DNA of 64,000 bases from positions 25,204,867 to 25,268,866 of the forward strand of contig CM044964.1 in assembly GCA_024516035.1 (NCBI GenBank), given 5' to 3'. Below the pieces are notes generated by a model. It did not search any database and was not told the origin of the DNA. It saw nothing but the letters and a program-made list of their open reading frames with translations. A program made the translations under genes and the position numbers. Source of the DNA: Bactericera cockerelli (taxonomy: Eukaryota; Arthropoda; Insecta; Hemiptera; Triozidae). Shown piece by piece: positions 11,201 to 22,373 of this stretch; positions within the stretch are counted from its first letter, which is position 1, and each line of letters opens with the position of its first letter.

Positions 11201-11869
11201 TTAACCCCACTTTCGTTTGTTTGTCTGTCTGTTTGTTGCGCGATAACTTTTTTTTAGGATTCTCACACTGTGAGCTCTTCCACCCAACCGAATCATGACT
11301 GGATACTTCAAACTTGTTGAAGTTCAGTATTGTCCTGGTCCCGTGTGAGAATCTGTGTGAGCTTTACAGTTCACAGAACTACTAGTAATTGAATATCAAC
11401 TATCAACCAAACGGTGTTGAATTTCTTCTTCACAAAATATGTTTGTGTCTGTTGATACTGATTTACTGATACTTCTTGTATCAACTGTATCGAATATCGT
11501 CTTCACATTAGATACTTGTATTTACATTCTCATATATTTGTATTTACCTTCTCATATACTTCTATCTACATTCTCATGAATAATATAGGTCATGTTCATT
11601 GATAGGATCCGACAGTTTCTATATTGGCCTACATTTACTTTGTCCTATCCAATGTCCAAGTGATTTGTGCAAGTATACGAAGACATACGAGTATCTATGT
11701 ACCAGTGTACCTACATAATAAGTAGGTGCATAATTATTTACATATAAGTATATGAGTACGATCTAATAGTAGATGCTTACATATATTATGTAAATCTTCT
11801 TCTTTTACTGATGCCCAATTGCATAGTTGCTAATGGATGGATTTAATCATGAACTTAACAAACAACTCT
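11201..11869. other. no gene seen; dispersed repeat fragment
   Basis: aggattctcacactgtgagc at 11256 resembles 58028 and the inverse of 31000, so a dispersed repeat passes through here. The remainder is AT-rich with gtttgtttgtctgtctg-like simple sequence. Confidence 0.45.
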
Positions 11870-12080
11870 TTTTATTAATTTGGGTTTAACATCGCTTTCA
11901 ACTGAATGGTTATATCACTCAGGACACTCATAATCCCGCTACACATATTAACCTCACCCACCCTGGGTTGGTCTGGAATGCCAGCATCACGAAGTCTTCA
12001 CCTCGCTGCACGTTGATTAACTTCGGTGATCCTGCGAGAACCGGTGCATTCAACGCGCCACCGACGCTGGCCAAACGACA
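11870..12080 (-). mobile_element. 5S-derived SINE
   Basis: The reversed body (acctcacccaccctgggttg) is followed by the 5S-like head in reverse (ttaacttcggtgatcctgcg, ccggtgcattcaac). An almost complete copy on the + strand is at 18615-18840. Confidence 0.75.
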
Positions 12081-12424
12081 GTTCAGGAAATAAATCATTC
12101 TTTTAGTTTGAGTAATTGTGATATCACATCGTGATCCTAACACAAATATGATAACTGTTTTTATTACTTTAGTCACACCCTGTACGTAGGTTTTTGGTTG
12201 ATAATCATAACTCAGTCACAGATAAATGGTTTCATATTTCACACAAACCTGATGGTTTCAGAGGCGGTGAGCATTGTTATTATTATTTTATAGATGGAAC
12301 CGAACACTGTCTTTGGTCTTTGGTTTCTGTCATTTGGCCCTTGTTCCACAAACACTCTTCACTCTCACAATATCCAAATCTCCCTTTCAACTGTCTTACA
12401 ACGCACTCTGATTGATGAATTTGA

Positions 12425-12655
12425 ACATATCAGTATAATGAGTATATCAGTATAAACAGAAAAGTGAGAAGTTGTAGGTATTAGATGTACATTGTACATG
12501 AATATCAGAACATACCAGAACATATAATAATAATAGTCTTAATATTATAATAATAATAGTAAAAAGAAAAGATTATAATTACTTAGTAGTTATAACGATG
12601 GATATGCACTTCATTATAAACAGAAAAGTGAGAAGTTGTACTAGATGCACATGCT
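12425..12655. repeat. dispersed motif M (aacagaaaagtgagaagttg), two copies
   Basis: The motif and the following tagatgtacatgaatatc segment occur at about 12450-12500 and 12615-12650, and again at 46685-46860 and 47215-47290. The element type is not clear. Confidence 0.55.
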
Positions 12656-12694
12656 TGCAAGGATGACATAGAGTCTCTTATGTCATCCTTGCAA
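12655..12694. repeat. perfect 16-bp hairpin with 8-nt loop
   Basis: The left arm ttgcaaggatgacata and its exact reverse complement tatgtcatccttgcaa are separated by gagtctct. It lies just after a motif-M copy. Confidence 0.9.
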
Positions 12695-12839
12695 TGGAAC
12701 CAGAACGCATTCAAGACAAAAACAATGACAGATGAGAAGAAAACAATTGTTGACACAATTAGAGGACCAACAGATGAACTGAACAACGACATATTTAGGA
12801 CACTGAGACCAACCAACAGCTAGCAGTCCCCGTGGCCGA

Positions 12840-13250
12840 GATAATAATAATGTTGTTGTTGTTGTTATTGTTGTTGTTGTTGTTCTAGCCAGCTTGGCTA
12901 CAGCTTGAGGGGGGAGTGATGGTCTCCAGCCAACTTTATTTCAAAGTTGGCTCGTCCTGAACCACATATGTCTATGTGCGATCAACCTGTCCCGGTAGCT
13001 CAGTGGTAAAGGCGGCACTCTGTGAATCCAGAGATTCCAGAGGTCGCGGGTTTGAAACCCAGCCGGGACATGACAAGTTATCCTCCCATTTGGGATTTTT
13101 ACCACATAATAATACGTCTTGGGCTTACTGCTGGAATAATGGGACATAATAGTTCTAATTGGGCACTATAAATAAGGCGATATTATTATTAACCATCATA
13201 AGGATACGGACATTTCTTTATAAGCCATTAAACCCTTAGGAAACTGCAAG
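12840..13250 (+). mobile_element. interspersed family L, split by a SINE
   Basis: It begins in a gttgtt tract, passes through agccagcttggctacagc and ctccagccaactttatttc, is interrupted at 12988-13193, and resumes with cggacatttctttataagcc. The uninterrupted copy is at 14490-14665. Confidence 0.65.
12988..13193 (+). mobile_element. SINE family B with complete tRNA-like head
   Basis: The head can fold like a tRNA: tgtcccgg at its 5' end pairs perfectly with ccgggaca after the T-arm (gggtttgaaaccc). The body is cccatttgggatttttacc, ataatacgtcttgggc, ctgctggaataatggg. It is inserted in family L with aacc on both sides. Confidence 0.8.
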
Positions 13251-13344
13251 CTAGCCTGGCTTGTAAGGATTGGCTAGTCTGTTCTCTGTTGAAAGTCCTC
13301 TAGCGAGACACTGGTCTTCTCCCTGTTTAACGTCCTCAGCCAGA

Positions 13345-13490
13345 TAATAATAATAGTTCTCCTTAGTGGAAGTTAATCACCAGTCCAGGTTAATACTTAA
13401 AGCATTTTCTACCACCCAAACCTCAGAGTCTTATTATTATGTGGTCATATTCTCAAAATAATGAGGAAAAAACTGGGTAGGTCAAATTTT
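13345..13490 (-). mobile_element. SINE family A, 3' part
   Basis: The reversed body (agtccaggttaatactta, cattttctaccaccca) is present and the tRNA-like head is absent. Confidence 0.6.
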
Positions 13491-13514
13491 CAATTTGTAT
13501 TCTTAATTTGGTTA

Positions 13515-13630
13515 CAATTGTTTGTAAGGGATACCTTCCGGTGCGCTCGTGTTGACCCAGCACCTAATTAGGAAGTATTGTGTCACTTCTCGCCCATCAG
13601 AAGGGAGGCATACTACGGGATATGCCTTTA
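13515..13630 (+). mobile_element. SINE family F body fragment
   Basis: gtaagggataccttccggtg, cgctcgtgttgaccc and cttctcgcccatcag match the family-F body. Another fragment lies at about 13850-13930. Confidence 0.6.
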
Positions 13631-13964
13631 TTGTTTGAAATATTATTTCAAGCAACTTTATTGCTTGAAATAATATGTATTAATTCGCACATGAATCCTG
13701 TTTGAAATGTATAACCGTTATATAGCATTAATACACACAGACCTAAGAATATATTCATAACGACATTTCCAAGAATGTCCTATGAATTGCAAGAATGATT
13801 TGCAATTAGAAAATTCATTGCTAAATTTAGCAATGAATTTTGGAGCTACTGTGGACCACAAGCGTCCACAGTAGCTCCTGTTTCATGGCTACGAAATAAA
13901 AACGGCTGTGAAACACTCATCTTTTTTTAAAAAAAAAAAAAAAAAATAGGATAAAGAAAGTAAA

Positions 13965-14055
13965 AATTTATGCCCTGGGTGGGATTCGAACCAACGGATC
14001 CCTACGCTACGTGGATTACCAGACTAGCATCTTAACCACTTGGATACCAATGCAC
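13965..14055 (-). mobile_element. SINE family A head
   Basis: gggattcgaaccaacggatc and gattaccagactagc match the reversed family-A head. The body is missing or replaced by poly-A. Confidence 0.6.
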
Positions 14056-14059
14056 AAGA

Positions 14060-14275
14060 TGGTGTGAGAGCTTGGTTTGCATTCGGGTAACCCGAGTTCG
14101 ATTCCCAACGTGTTGAGATTTTTACTTCCGATTAAATCTAATATTAGATTTGGAAATTATATTGGGTGCCGGTGCTTGGATGTTTCGTGGCCCTCTCGTA
14201 CCTCGATTACCTCGTGAGGAAAAATGAGGAGCTGCATTGAGTGACTAGTGGCGAAATCACGGGCAAGAAGTAGAT
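14060..14275 (+). mobile_element. SINE family D variant
   Basis: A tRNA-like B-box (cgagttcgattccc) is followed by ggtgcttggatgtttcg and cctcgtgaggaaaaatgagg, the typical family-D body. Confidence 0.6.
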
Positions 14276-14310
14276 TACGAGGTTGTGAATTTTTACTTTC
14301 CTTATCCTAC

Positions 14311-14480
14311 CGACCTCAGTAGCTTGATCGATAAGGCGGCGGACTGGTAACCTGGAGGTCGGTGGTTCAAGTCCCGGTTTCAGCGTTGATTTAGTAAAGC
14401 TAGTTTGAATACTTGTGATATCACGAAATTGATTAACACAAGTATGTTAACTTTAACTTTACTTTCCTTGATAATGTCTT
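14311..14480 (+). mobile_element. SINE family C
   Basis: The head ccgacctcagtagcttgatc with aggtcggtggttcaagtccc is followed by tttagtaaagc, ttgtgatatcacg and gattaacacaagtatg. It occurs at least ten times in the window. Confidence 0.75.
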
Positions 14481-14489
14481 GTACAATTT

Positions 14490-14665
14490 TGGTTGTTGTT
14501 GTTGTAGCCAGCTTGGCTACAGCTGGAGGGGTGAGTGATGGTCTCCAGCCAACTTTATTTCAAAGTTGGCCCGTCCTGAACCACATATTTCTATGTGCGA
14601 TCAACCATCGCGCATCGTGAGGACTTGGACTTTTCTTTATAAGCTATTAAACCCTTAGGATACAA
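14490..14665 (+). mobile_element. interspersed family L, uninterrupted copy
   Basis: It runs from the gttgttgttg tract through agccagcttggctacagc and caaagttggcccgtcc to ttataagctattaaaccc, and gives the intact form of the copy split at 12840-13250. Confidence 0.65.
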
Positions 14666-15477
14666 TTTTGGTGATATTGCTTGGTGCAAGAGTTGCTTGG
14701 CTAGATACTAGGTAGAGATGCGTATTTTACACTTTGTGTAGTTATATTGGCATTACACCGGATATTCTCGTAATAATTGTGCGCTATGGCTCATCTCTTT
14801 ATTTACCTACGGGAAGATGGCAAATCAATGAGGAGAGGTGTAGGATTGATGAGTCATTTGGTTTGACAAGTCAGTGCACGACTTGTCGTCTGATGGGGAA
14901 AGTAAAGTTCTGCTCAAGTGTGACGGATTGACAGTCCTAGCAGAGAAAATTACTACGTATTATTTATTAAAAAAAAAAAAAAATCAAGAAAATATTACGC
15001 CTGCCTCCGTGGCGTAACGGTTGTGACTACTGTCCTTAGCCAAGAGATCCTATACAATAGTTAAAAAAAAAAACTAATATAAATTCAGTGTGTCCACACA
15101 GTTTTGTGTTTGTTTTTTTATTTATGTGATCTCGTTTAGCATCGTGCAAGAATCTCTCATTTTCTCTCGTGATCTGTTTGACATTTGAAGTTCAACTCCA
15201 TTTGTTAGTCCATACTCCATTCCTGACACTCTTCTCACTCTGATGAGTGCTCGTGAAATGTCCAGGTCCTCACGATTGTTTTTGTGTTTTTTTTTTTTTT
15301 TTTTTTTTTTTTTTTCACTCATCAAGAACTGTTTGTTACAGAGACCTTGATTTCCAGTGACTTGGAAAAAAAAAAAAAATACAAATACTATTATGTAAAA
15401 AAAAGGGTTTCAGACGAAACTCTATACAATTAACACTGCGACCTAGTGAGATCTGTTGTGCCCAGATAAAATCGTTG
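14666..15477. other. no gene seen; SINE-G head fragment and poly-T
   Basis: A family-G head fragment (ctccgtggcgtaacggttg) lies at 15003-15035 (+). A poly-T of about 30 nt is at 15286-15315. Neighbouring open frames are short and not supported. Confidence 0.5.
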
Positions 15478-15560
15478 AAAAAAAATCACTTAAATCCTGA
15501 GTTTCGAACCCAGCTCCTTGCGCATGGGAAGCGAGTGCCTTACCACTGAGCTAATAAAAT
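15478..15560 (-). mobile_element. SINE family F head fragment
   Basis: gagtttcgaacccagctcc, gcgcatgggaagcgagtgcc and accactgagcta match the reversed family-F tRNA-like head. Confidence 0.55.
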
Positions 15561-15900
15561 GAATAGTTGTCTAGAACTCTAGAAGAACCACCTATGTGTT
15601 TTAGGGCACTTTTCAGTAGGGTACTTTTAGTAATACCATCACGCGCAACTACCTTCTTATCCTATGCCCCAACGTGGCGAGACTGATTTTAGTTCAACAA
15701 GTGCACATAGGTGGTTTTACATGAGATTTCTTCTGCTCTGTTTTGACGAAAAAATACAAATAAAAACGAGAAGGAACAAAAATTTTGTATGCTGACTTCT
15801 CTAGTGATTCAAGACTTACACATAGGTTCCATTTTTGAAATAAAAAAAAAATCGAAATTTTCACATAGGTGGTTCTTCTAGACAATCTAGACAACTATTC
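15561..15900. mobile_element. MITE with about 40-bp inverted ends
   Basis: The left end gaatagttgtctagaa and agaagaaccacctatgtg are mirrored at the right end (cacataggtggttcttc, ctagacaactattc). It is related to the shorter MITE at 6757-6999 through the gaagaaccacctatg motif. Confidence 0.7.
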
Positions 15901-16033
15901 AAATAGTGCGCTCTGATTTCTTTTTTTTATTATAATCTCGATATACCCATTTTTACTTAGAATTCCTTTTCTTAGATTAACTGATGATGGGGTTATTAGT
16001 AATAGCGCTAATAGCTAATATCAATCATGATAA

Positions 16034-16410
16034 CAGGCGCGGCCGGTGCTATTAAGGAGCTGCGGAACTGCAGCACCCCCAGACATAAAAGAAAAAGAGA
16101 GATATTTTTTTTCAATTCCTCGCTCGTACATAATGAAAATCATCACACATTTCTAGATTAATTAATCCATAATTATTACGATTGGCATGGTAAACAAACT
16201 CAAACTCTTTATAGATACTGAAATATCGACTGTATAAATGCCATTTTTTTTAAGTTTTCATGTACTTATATTTCACAAATAAACATAATTCAACAAATAA
16301 TGAGGGTATACCCACTTTCAAAAGATAAAAAATCTTGTGCTGAAGGTCGGAACTTTTAGTACAGTTTATGTAGCAGCACCCCCGAATATTTTTCTCACCG
16401 ACCGCGCCTG
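16034..16410 (+). mobile_element. hAT-like non-autonomous element
   Basis: 377 bp are bounded by caggcgcggccggtg and its near complement (caccgaccgcgcctg). The flanks catgataa / cataataa match at 7 of 8 positions, as expected for an 8-bp target duplication. No transposase is encoded. A truncated inverse copy is at 1826-2163. Confidence 0.75.
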
Positions 16411-17459
16411 CATAATAATACTAATATAAAAAAAAAGAATGACTACTGGTGAAAATAATGACTACGTTTGTCACTGTGTGGGAGACTCAGGACTGAATGC
16501 CTGATTAGGAATTCAATTAAACCACCACCAACACGACCAGCGCCATCAATGCCACTATTGGCAGGCGACATCAACAATGCCAAAATAGATGAGAACCACG
16601 CTTCCAAATGACTGGTTGTGGCAACTCTGTCACGAATTATGTCACCGTCACTCACAGAGGTCCTAAAAAGAGAGTCATCTGTGTTGCTTTTTTTTTAATT
16701 CCTGTTATCTGTCTGTAAGGTATTTTTTTTTTTTTTTTATGGAGAGGAGGTAAATTTTATAAGCAATTCAAAACGATGTGCGGCAGAAATCTGTGCCCAA
16801 TACACACTAAAATCCTCCTCTCTCCCTCCTATAACTAAAGTACCCGGAACCGTATAAAATACATTACTTCAGGTACATTATTGTTACTTGCTTTCTCTAT
16901 TGTTGAGAAGCACTTCCCTTTCTCCTTCTCTCATCCTTTTCCTTGATGTTTATAACTCTTTTCACCATCTTTTCTATGTTAATCCAACTGTAAGGTATAG
17001 AGAGAATCTTAGAAGCGAAATAAAAATGGCTTTGGATGGGTCCTCTGTATACAAAAAAAAATAAAACAAATGACATATGCATTATTATTATTATTATCAT
17101 AGTCGGGGTTAGGTGGCAGAGAATGCCTAAGAAGTAACTTCACCCTGGATTACAAATTAATTGGAATGTTAATTAATAATATTGTTATTGAATACTTTAT
17201 TCGAAGGACAAATACAAAAAAATAACGAAAACAAATCAATTACAAAATGAATAATAGGTAATAAAAACAAGAAAATACATTAATACAATGTTTGTACACA
17301 TATACAATATGAAAACTTTACGAGAGAAAAAAAAACACAAACCAAATGGACTGAAAAACTTTACATGCCTATGGTCCGAATTATGAAACAGGATTAGATT
17401 AATTTAGTACAGAACAGGATAAATCTAATCCTTTTTTTTTAGAAGGTAATTGTGCCACA
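16411..17459. other. no gene seen
   Basis: A 70-codon open frame on the - strand at 16443-16655 is less AT-rich than its surroundings but has no recognisable domain. Poly-T runs and a family-A tail fragment (about 17100-17150) are present. Confidence 0.45.
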
Positions 17460-17610
17460 GAACCGCTTTCGCATTACTTTAGGGCACTTTACCTTTACAT
17501 CCATGCCATTCCGGAAACGGAAAACTCGGTTAGAATTTGGCCGGTATTCGAACCCGTGACCTCCCGGTCAGCAACCAATGCTTTTAACCACTGAGCCACG
17601 GTTTAATCCT
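17460..17610 (-). mobile_element. SINE family E
   Basis: The reversed body (tttacatccatgccattcc, ggaaacggaaaactcgg) and the reversed tRNA-like head ending in ccactgagccacgg are both present. Confidence 0.65.
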
Positions 17611-18139
17611 GTTTCGGCCCTAAGTGCTAACATTGAGCTAGTCCTCGCTCAAAGTTTGGTGACCGCTCAGATTCTCCATTGCTCTATTTTAGTCCAGTCT
17701 CGAGCACTCTATTAGTCCAGTCATTTATCATGTTGTGATGCCTTGTCACTTACTTTTAATTTCATGTGAGCAAGGTAAGTAACTCTACCATTATTTACTT
17801 TCACGTATGACCTAGTAGGTACTTTCGACCAAGTGCCAAAACATAGGCATTCTCGACTACATTTTGTTAATGGTGTTTTAATTGGGTGTTTTTAATGTTG
17901 TTTCAATTTAGTTTTAGGTGTTTATATTGAGCAGAAACGTCATAAACCTAAATTGTGGTGTGTGACCTAAATTGTGTTTTATGAAGGTCTAAGATCCATC
18001 AATTACTGTGTTATTTTAATTGAGGAGGGTTGTCACTGGAACAATTTATAGGTAAAGGTAATGTACTATACAATATAGCTTTATATAGCTCCGTTAAGTT
18101 GGCTTTTAGTTAAGTTAACCTGGGTTTATATTGCTTCTG

Positions 18140-18310
18140 TAGGCATTACTATTACTATGGGCTCTGTCCCATTTTAGGAGGTAATGACTGCGTATAGCTA
18201 TTACTGTCTAGTGGGCTCTGTCCCACTTCAAGCAATGGTTTCTATTGGCTGTTTAGTGGGCACTGTCCCATTACAAGCAATAGTTTACACGGTCTGCCTA
18301 GTGGGCGAAG
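18140..18310. repeat. degenerate tandem repeat, about 60 bp
   Basis: The motif gtgggctctgtcccac recurs three to four times with drift. The surrounding 17611-18320 shows no gene. Confidence 0.65.
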
Positions 18311-18329
18311 GTCCTCGGCTCTATATGTA

Positions 18330-18507
18330 CAGGTTGGTCAAAAAGTAACTTGCCTATGAAAAAAAAAAAAAAAAAAAAATTCACACCCGACGTAAAAAAT
18401 CTCCATAAAAACTATACTGTCTGTTGCAATTTATTTTAATGTTTTCTGTCCTGTTGATCAAAAGTTATTGAATATCTACATAGGAAAGGTTCTTTTTGAC
18501 CACCCTG
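18330..18507. mobile_element. MITE with TA target duplication
   Basis: 178 bp have terminal inverted repeats caggttggtcaaaaag / ctttttgaccaccctg and TA on both sides, consistent with a Tc1/mariner-derived MITE. Relatives lie in clarin intron 2 (ending 28767; and 59327-59741). Confidence 0.75.
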
Positions 18508-18614
18508 TATATACAAATATACATACATACATACATACAGTCAGCTTGTCCGCACTTTGCATAGACCCTGGCTTTACAATGAGTCTACAACATTCCACCG
18601 AGCCAAACAATAAA

Positions 18615-18840
18615 ATTAAGCAGCCAGCGTCGATGACGCGTTGAATGCACCGCTTCTCGTAAGATCACCAAACTCAAGCAACGTCCAGCGAGGTGAAGAC
18701 TTCGTGATGCTGGCATTCCGGCCCAACCCAGGCTGGGTGAGGTTAAAGTGGGTAGCAGGTTTGTGAGTTTCCTGCGAATGGAGGGTAACACCTCCGTCCT
18801 GATATGACCATGCAGTTGAAAGCGACGTCAAACCACAAAA
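18615..18840 (+). mobile_element. 5S-derived SINE, near-complete
   Basis: The head includes ttgaatgcaccgcttctcgt and gatcaccaaactcaagcaac, which follow the conserved 5' half of 5S rRNA. The body is caacccaggctgggtgaggt and gaatggagggtaacacctcc. Confidence 0.8.
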
Positions 18841-19427
18841 AAAACGTGTCCGCACTTTGTAAAAAGCCTGATGGCTTTACAATGAGCCTACAATATTTCA
18901 CCGAGCCAGACAATTAAGCCGAGATAGAATCATTCTAGCCTAGAGTCAACTCAGAATGAACTTTGTTCCCTTGTCTGAAGTTCATCTATGTTATGGTCTG
19001 TTGATCATAACGATCTGAGCGGTAGATGTGCAAGGTGGTTGATCGCAACACTATCGGTGGTATTACTCTATTTTCTATTAGATTAAGAATTATAAGAATA
19101 GTCAAAAACTAATTTTGTACTATGGGAGGATCATCAAAGACGGAGGAAATATTTTATATTTTGTCCTAGAAAATGTTAAAAAAAAAATTGATAATGTTTG
19201 GTTGTTCTCCTTTAGATAAGCCAAAATTTGTAGATACTATTTACAATATTATAATCTGATGTAATAGTATGTGGCTAAAGAACTGACAATTTTGGCGATC
19301 AGACAATCACTGCCATTAGCTTTCCTGATAAAATTTATTACTCACTTTGAGATGTGTAATAAAGCCGTACGATAAATAAATAAAAAATATACCTACCACG
19401 GCTACCACCACAGTTATACGTTATACC

Positions 19428-20211
19428 TAGGGTGACCAGATTTTTTTGGGGTAAAAGCGGGACGTGGCCCATTTTTGCGTTACCGGAGCGGGAGGGGGGT
19501 TTCTGGTGTGAAAAGTTATAAAGAGTCTATTTAACAGTGTAGACTAGCTCCCTTCGCTTAATGGTCACTGCACTACTCTTGTACGCGGGAGACCCGGGTT
19601 CAAATCCTGGCGCGGGCAATAACTTGTCACCGTGGTTTGGATGTTTTCAGGGCTCGCTCAGCCTCGTGAGGACAACGAGTAGCTATATAGAGGCTATGGC
19701 GACCCAGTGTCAGCATGTAGGTAAAAATGGGATTCACCACCCATATTTGCGTTTTTTCAAAACGGTCGAAAAGTACGCTTTTTTGCGGCGCTCCTGGCGG
19801 CGCACTGGTTACTCCCACAAAACACGCATGGAATCAATAATGTAGTAAGTTTTATTGGCTACAACTTTGCGCAAAACAATTTTTCAATTTAAACAAACCC
19901 TTCATTTGTTAGGAGGGCAACTTTTTTTAAAAAAATGGCCAGAAAGCGCCGGATTTTGGCTGCTCCTGGAGTTAGCTCACGGAAATTTTGGTCTTAAACT
20001 TCAGGTTCGGAATCAGCGGGTCAAAATACATAGAACCGTCGAAAAAAACTTCTATAATTCTTTCATGGAAAACCACTTGTTGACAGGACATTTTAATGAT
20101 TTTGGTCCAAAGCGGGACATTTTAGCGTCCCGAAGGGATCGCTTGGGACAGCGGGACAAACAGCTCCAAAGCGGGACCGTCCCGCCGAAAGCGGGACGTA
20201 TGGTCACCCTA
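19428..20211. mobile_element. hAT-type non-autonomous transposon, perfect 8-bp TSD
   Basis: The element starts tagggtgacc and ends ggtcacccta. It is flanked on both sides by the identical octamer gttatacc (19420-19427 and 20212-20219). The 8-bp duplication and the YARNG-like terminus (TAGGG) are hAT hallmarks. The interior has repeated gcgggac motifs and no transposase; the 94- and 158-codon open frames are incidental. Confidence 0.85.
19545..19705 (+). mobile_element. SINE (family-D type) nested in the hAT element
   Basis: A tRNA-like head (ttcgcttaatggtcactg, B-box gggttcaaatcc) is followed by ggtttggatgttttcagg and cctcgtgaggacaacgag, similar to the family-D body. Confidence 0.6.
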
Positions 20212-20647
20212 GTTATACCTCACTATACTACTACTGTAGTAGCTATTAAGTACTATCTACCACAAACACAACAACTTCTTGCATTTCAAATACATATTTC
20301 AACAATAACAACAGAACGCTTCCTCGAATAAAATTCTCTAGCTTCTGGGTAGAGTTCGTGAGATCCATAAATAATTATTGCTCGTTGTAAAACAAAGAAA
20401 TTGTTATGAAACAATTTGAATTTTTTCGTAATTATTTTTATTCTACCTTATTGTTTTGGCTGAGATTTACAAGAAAGAAAGATTAGATTTGAAATCTGAG
20501 AGCAAAAAAGAAAACTTCAAAGGTAACAATTACCAACTTACCCTTAAAATTGTAGATTTTGTGTGGATAGTATAGATACACACGTACTTCATAGAAAAGG
20601 AGAAAAAAAAATTCTAGATCTTTTCGAATTATATTATTGGTAAGCAA
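20212..20647. other. no gene seen
   Basis: AT-rich sequence after the hAT target duplication, with no recognised element. Confidence 0.5.
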
Positions 20648-20885
20648 AGTCTGACTGGGGGACTATAAACAGAGAGTGGACCAGCAGTTTGGCTGGGGGA
20701 CTATAAACAGGGAGTAGACCAGCAGTCTGGCTGGGGGACTATAAACAGGGAGTAGACCAGCATTGGCTTGGTTCTGGGGGCCCTTGTCAAAAATTAGCCT
20801 CCTTGTAAAGACAGTGGTAGAAGTGCTGAGTCATTCCTCCACTGTCTGGCTACCATCGTGTACGATGACGCCACCCTATGATGAT
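20648..20885 (+). mobile_element. interspersed family H with 38-bp 5' repeats
   Basis: Three tandem 38-bp units (gggggactataaacaggg) precede the family body, which ends in ccatcgtgtacgatgacg and ccctatgatgatg. The copy at 43970 has four such units. Confidence 0.75.
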
Positions 20886-21689
20886 GAAGCAAACAGGTCT
20901 TTGCTTGAATGGGTTTCATTAAAAATGGATTTCATAAAAAAAGGGATTTAGTATCTGGGATTCGAACCCAGGTACTGGACTCCGCCACGGTTACTACTCT
21001 GTAATTAAATAGTAACTGGTAAGATTCTCACATGAGATAACTTTAATAACTCACGAGTAACCAGTGAGGAACTGACCAGTAGCTTCTCAGTATAAAATGA
21101 TCCACCAACATTAAGTATCATAAAAAAATGTTACATAACATAATAATGTATAATAAAATACACTGCCAATTATGGACACAATACTTCCTCGTGAAAATCA
21201 AAATTTTCAACTTTTATCATCGCTAGAATCAGAGATTTTTTTACTGAATCACGTGTATTTACAAAAGCTTTCAACGGATTCACTTCAAATTTATTTAAAT
21301 GGTAGAATACCGTTTTTTTTACTCTCTAGATTCTACAAAAATTCTGTATCGGCAAGTCGTGAACCTTATTTTTTGACTTTTGCTGTCAAAAAATTCGGAT
21401 TTTCTTAAATATCAGAGCTCAATCAAACTGTATTTAAAAAACAAATATAAATGCACTATGTAAACAAATATGAATGCATACAACATTCCATCAAAATCAG
21501 GTGTACCGTTCACGAGATATAAGCGTATAAGTAAAAAGTTAGTGGTCAGGCGCATGGTCTCTTTCACCAAGAAGCGCTAGTGCGAAGTTGATGAATTTAA
21601 AATGGGACCATCTAAAGTGCGTCTCCTATTTTTTTTACAAGAACGAACACAATACTTCCGATTTCTAATATTTCAAATTTATTGGAAGT
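20886..21689. other. no supported gene; dispersed repeat at 21535-21640
   Basis: A 78-codon open frame at 21172-21408 has no recognisable motif and AT-rich composition. Bases 21535-21640 match the repeat at 3415-3515. Confidence 0.5.
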
Positions 21690-21917
21690 AATAATAATGA
21701 TAATATAATATCGCCTTATTTATACTGCCCCATAAAGACTAGTCAAGTCCCATTATTCCAGCAGTAAGCCCAAGACGTAATATTATATGGTATAAAAATT
21801 CCAAATGGGAGGATAACTTGTCATGTCCCGTTACTCCCGTTTGAGTTTCGAACCCACGACCTCTGGAAACTCTGGATTCACAGAGTGCCGTCTTTACCAC
21901 TTAGCTACCGGGACAGA
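21690..21917 (-). mobile_element. SINE family B
   Basis: The reversed body (ccattattccagcagtaagc, caagacgtaat) and reversed head ending in agctaccgggaca are complete. Confidence 0.75.
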
Positions 21918-22189
21918 CTATAATATTAACATTATTATAACAATTTTACTATAGTGGCAAACTACAACATAGACCACAAGCGTCTACGGTAGCCACTATT
22001 TCATGGCTACGAAATATACGGGTGTGAAAACACTCATCTTAAAAAATAATGTTATGGGTAATATTGTTATTATTCTTTCTAGTTATGAGCTTCTCTTGTT
22101 AAGACCGGATGTTAAGACCGGATGTGGGGTAGAGAACAGGTGGTCCTCCTGCGAGTCCCGTCTGTCTCCTGGGTTTTATATACTAGGTG

Positions 22190-22360
22190 GAAGACTAATA
22201 ATAATAAAAACTAGCTCTTACCGTTCTCGAGATATCCTGTTTACACACACACACACAGACAGACCGACGCACGGACCAATGGCTGAAAACAACTTTTTTG
22301 GTATCCTGAGGCTATTATTCGTCCAGACATGTGAAAAAGTGGGTAGGTCAAATTTTCGAC
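22190..22360 (-). repeat. dispersed repeat R1, inverse copy
   Basis: agctcttaccgttctcgaga and cagaccgacgcacggaccaa are the complement of the motif set at 520-760. An (ac)n microsatellite sits at about 22240-22255. Confidence 0.55.
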
Positions 22361-22373
22361 GAATAAAAATACT

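Noticed and set aside
16443..16655. 70-codon - strand open frame as a gene
   Set aside because: No domain, splice context or repeat support; left as unassigned sequence.
19561..20331. 94- and 158-codon open frames
   Set aside because: They lie inside a non-autonomous hAT element and a nested SINE, with no conserved domain.
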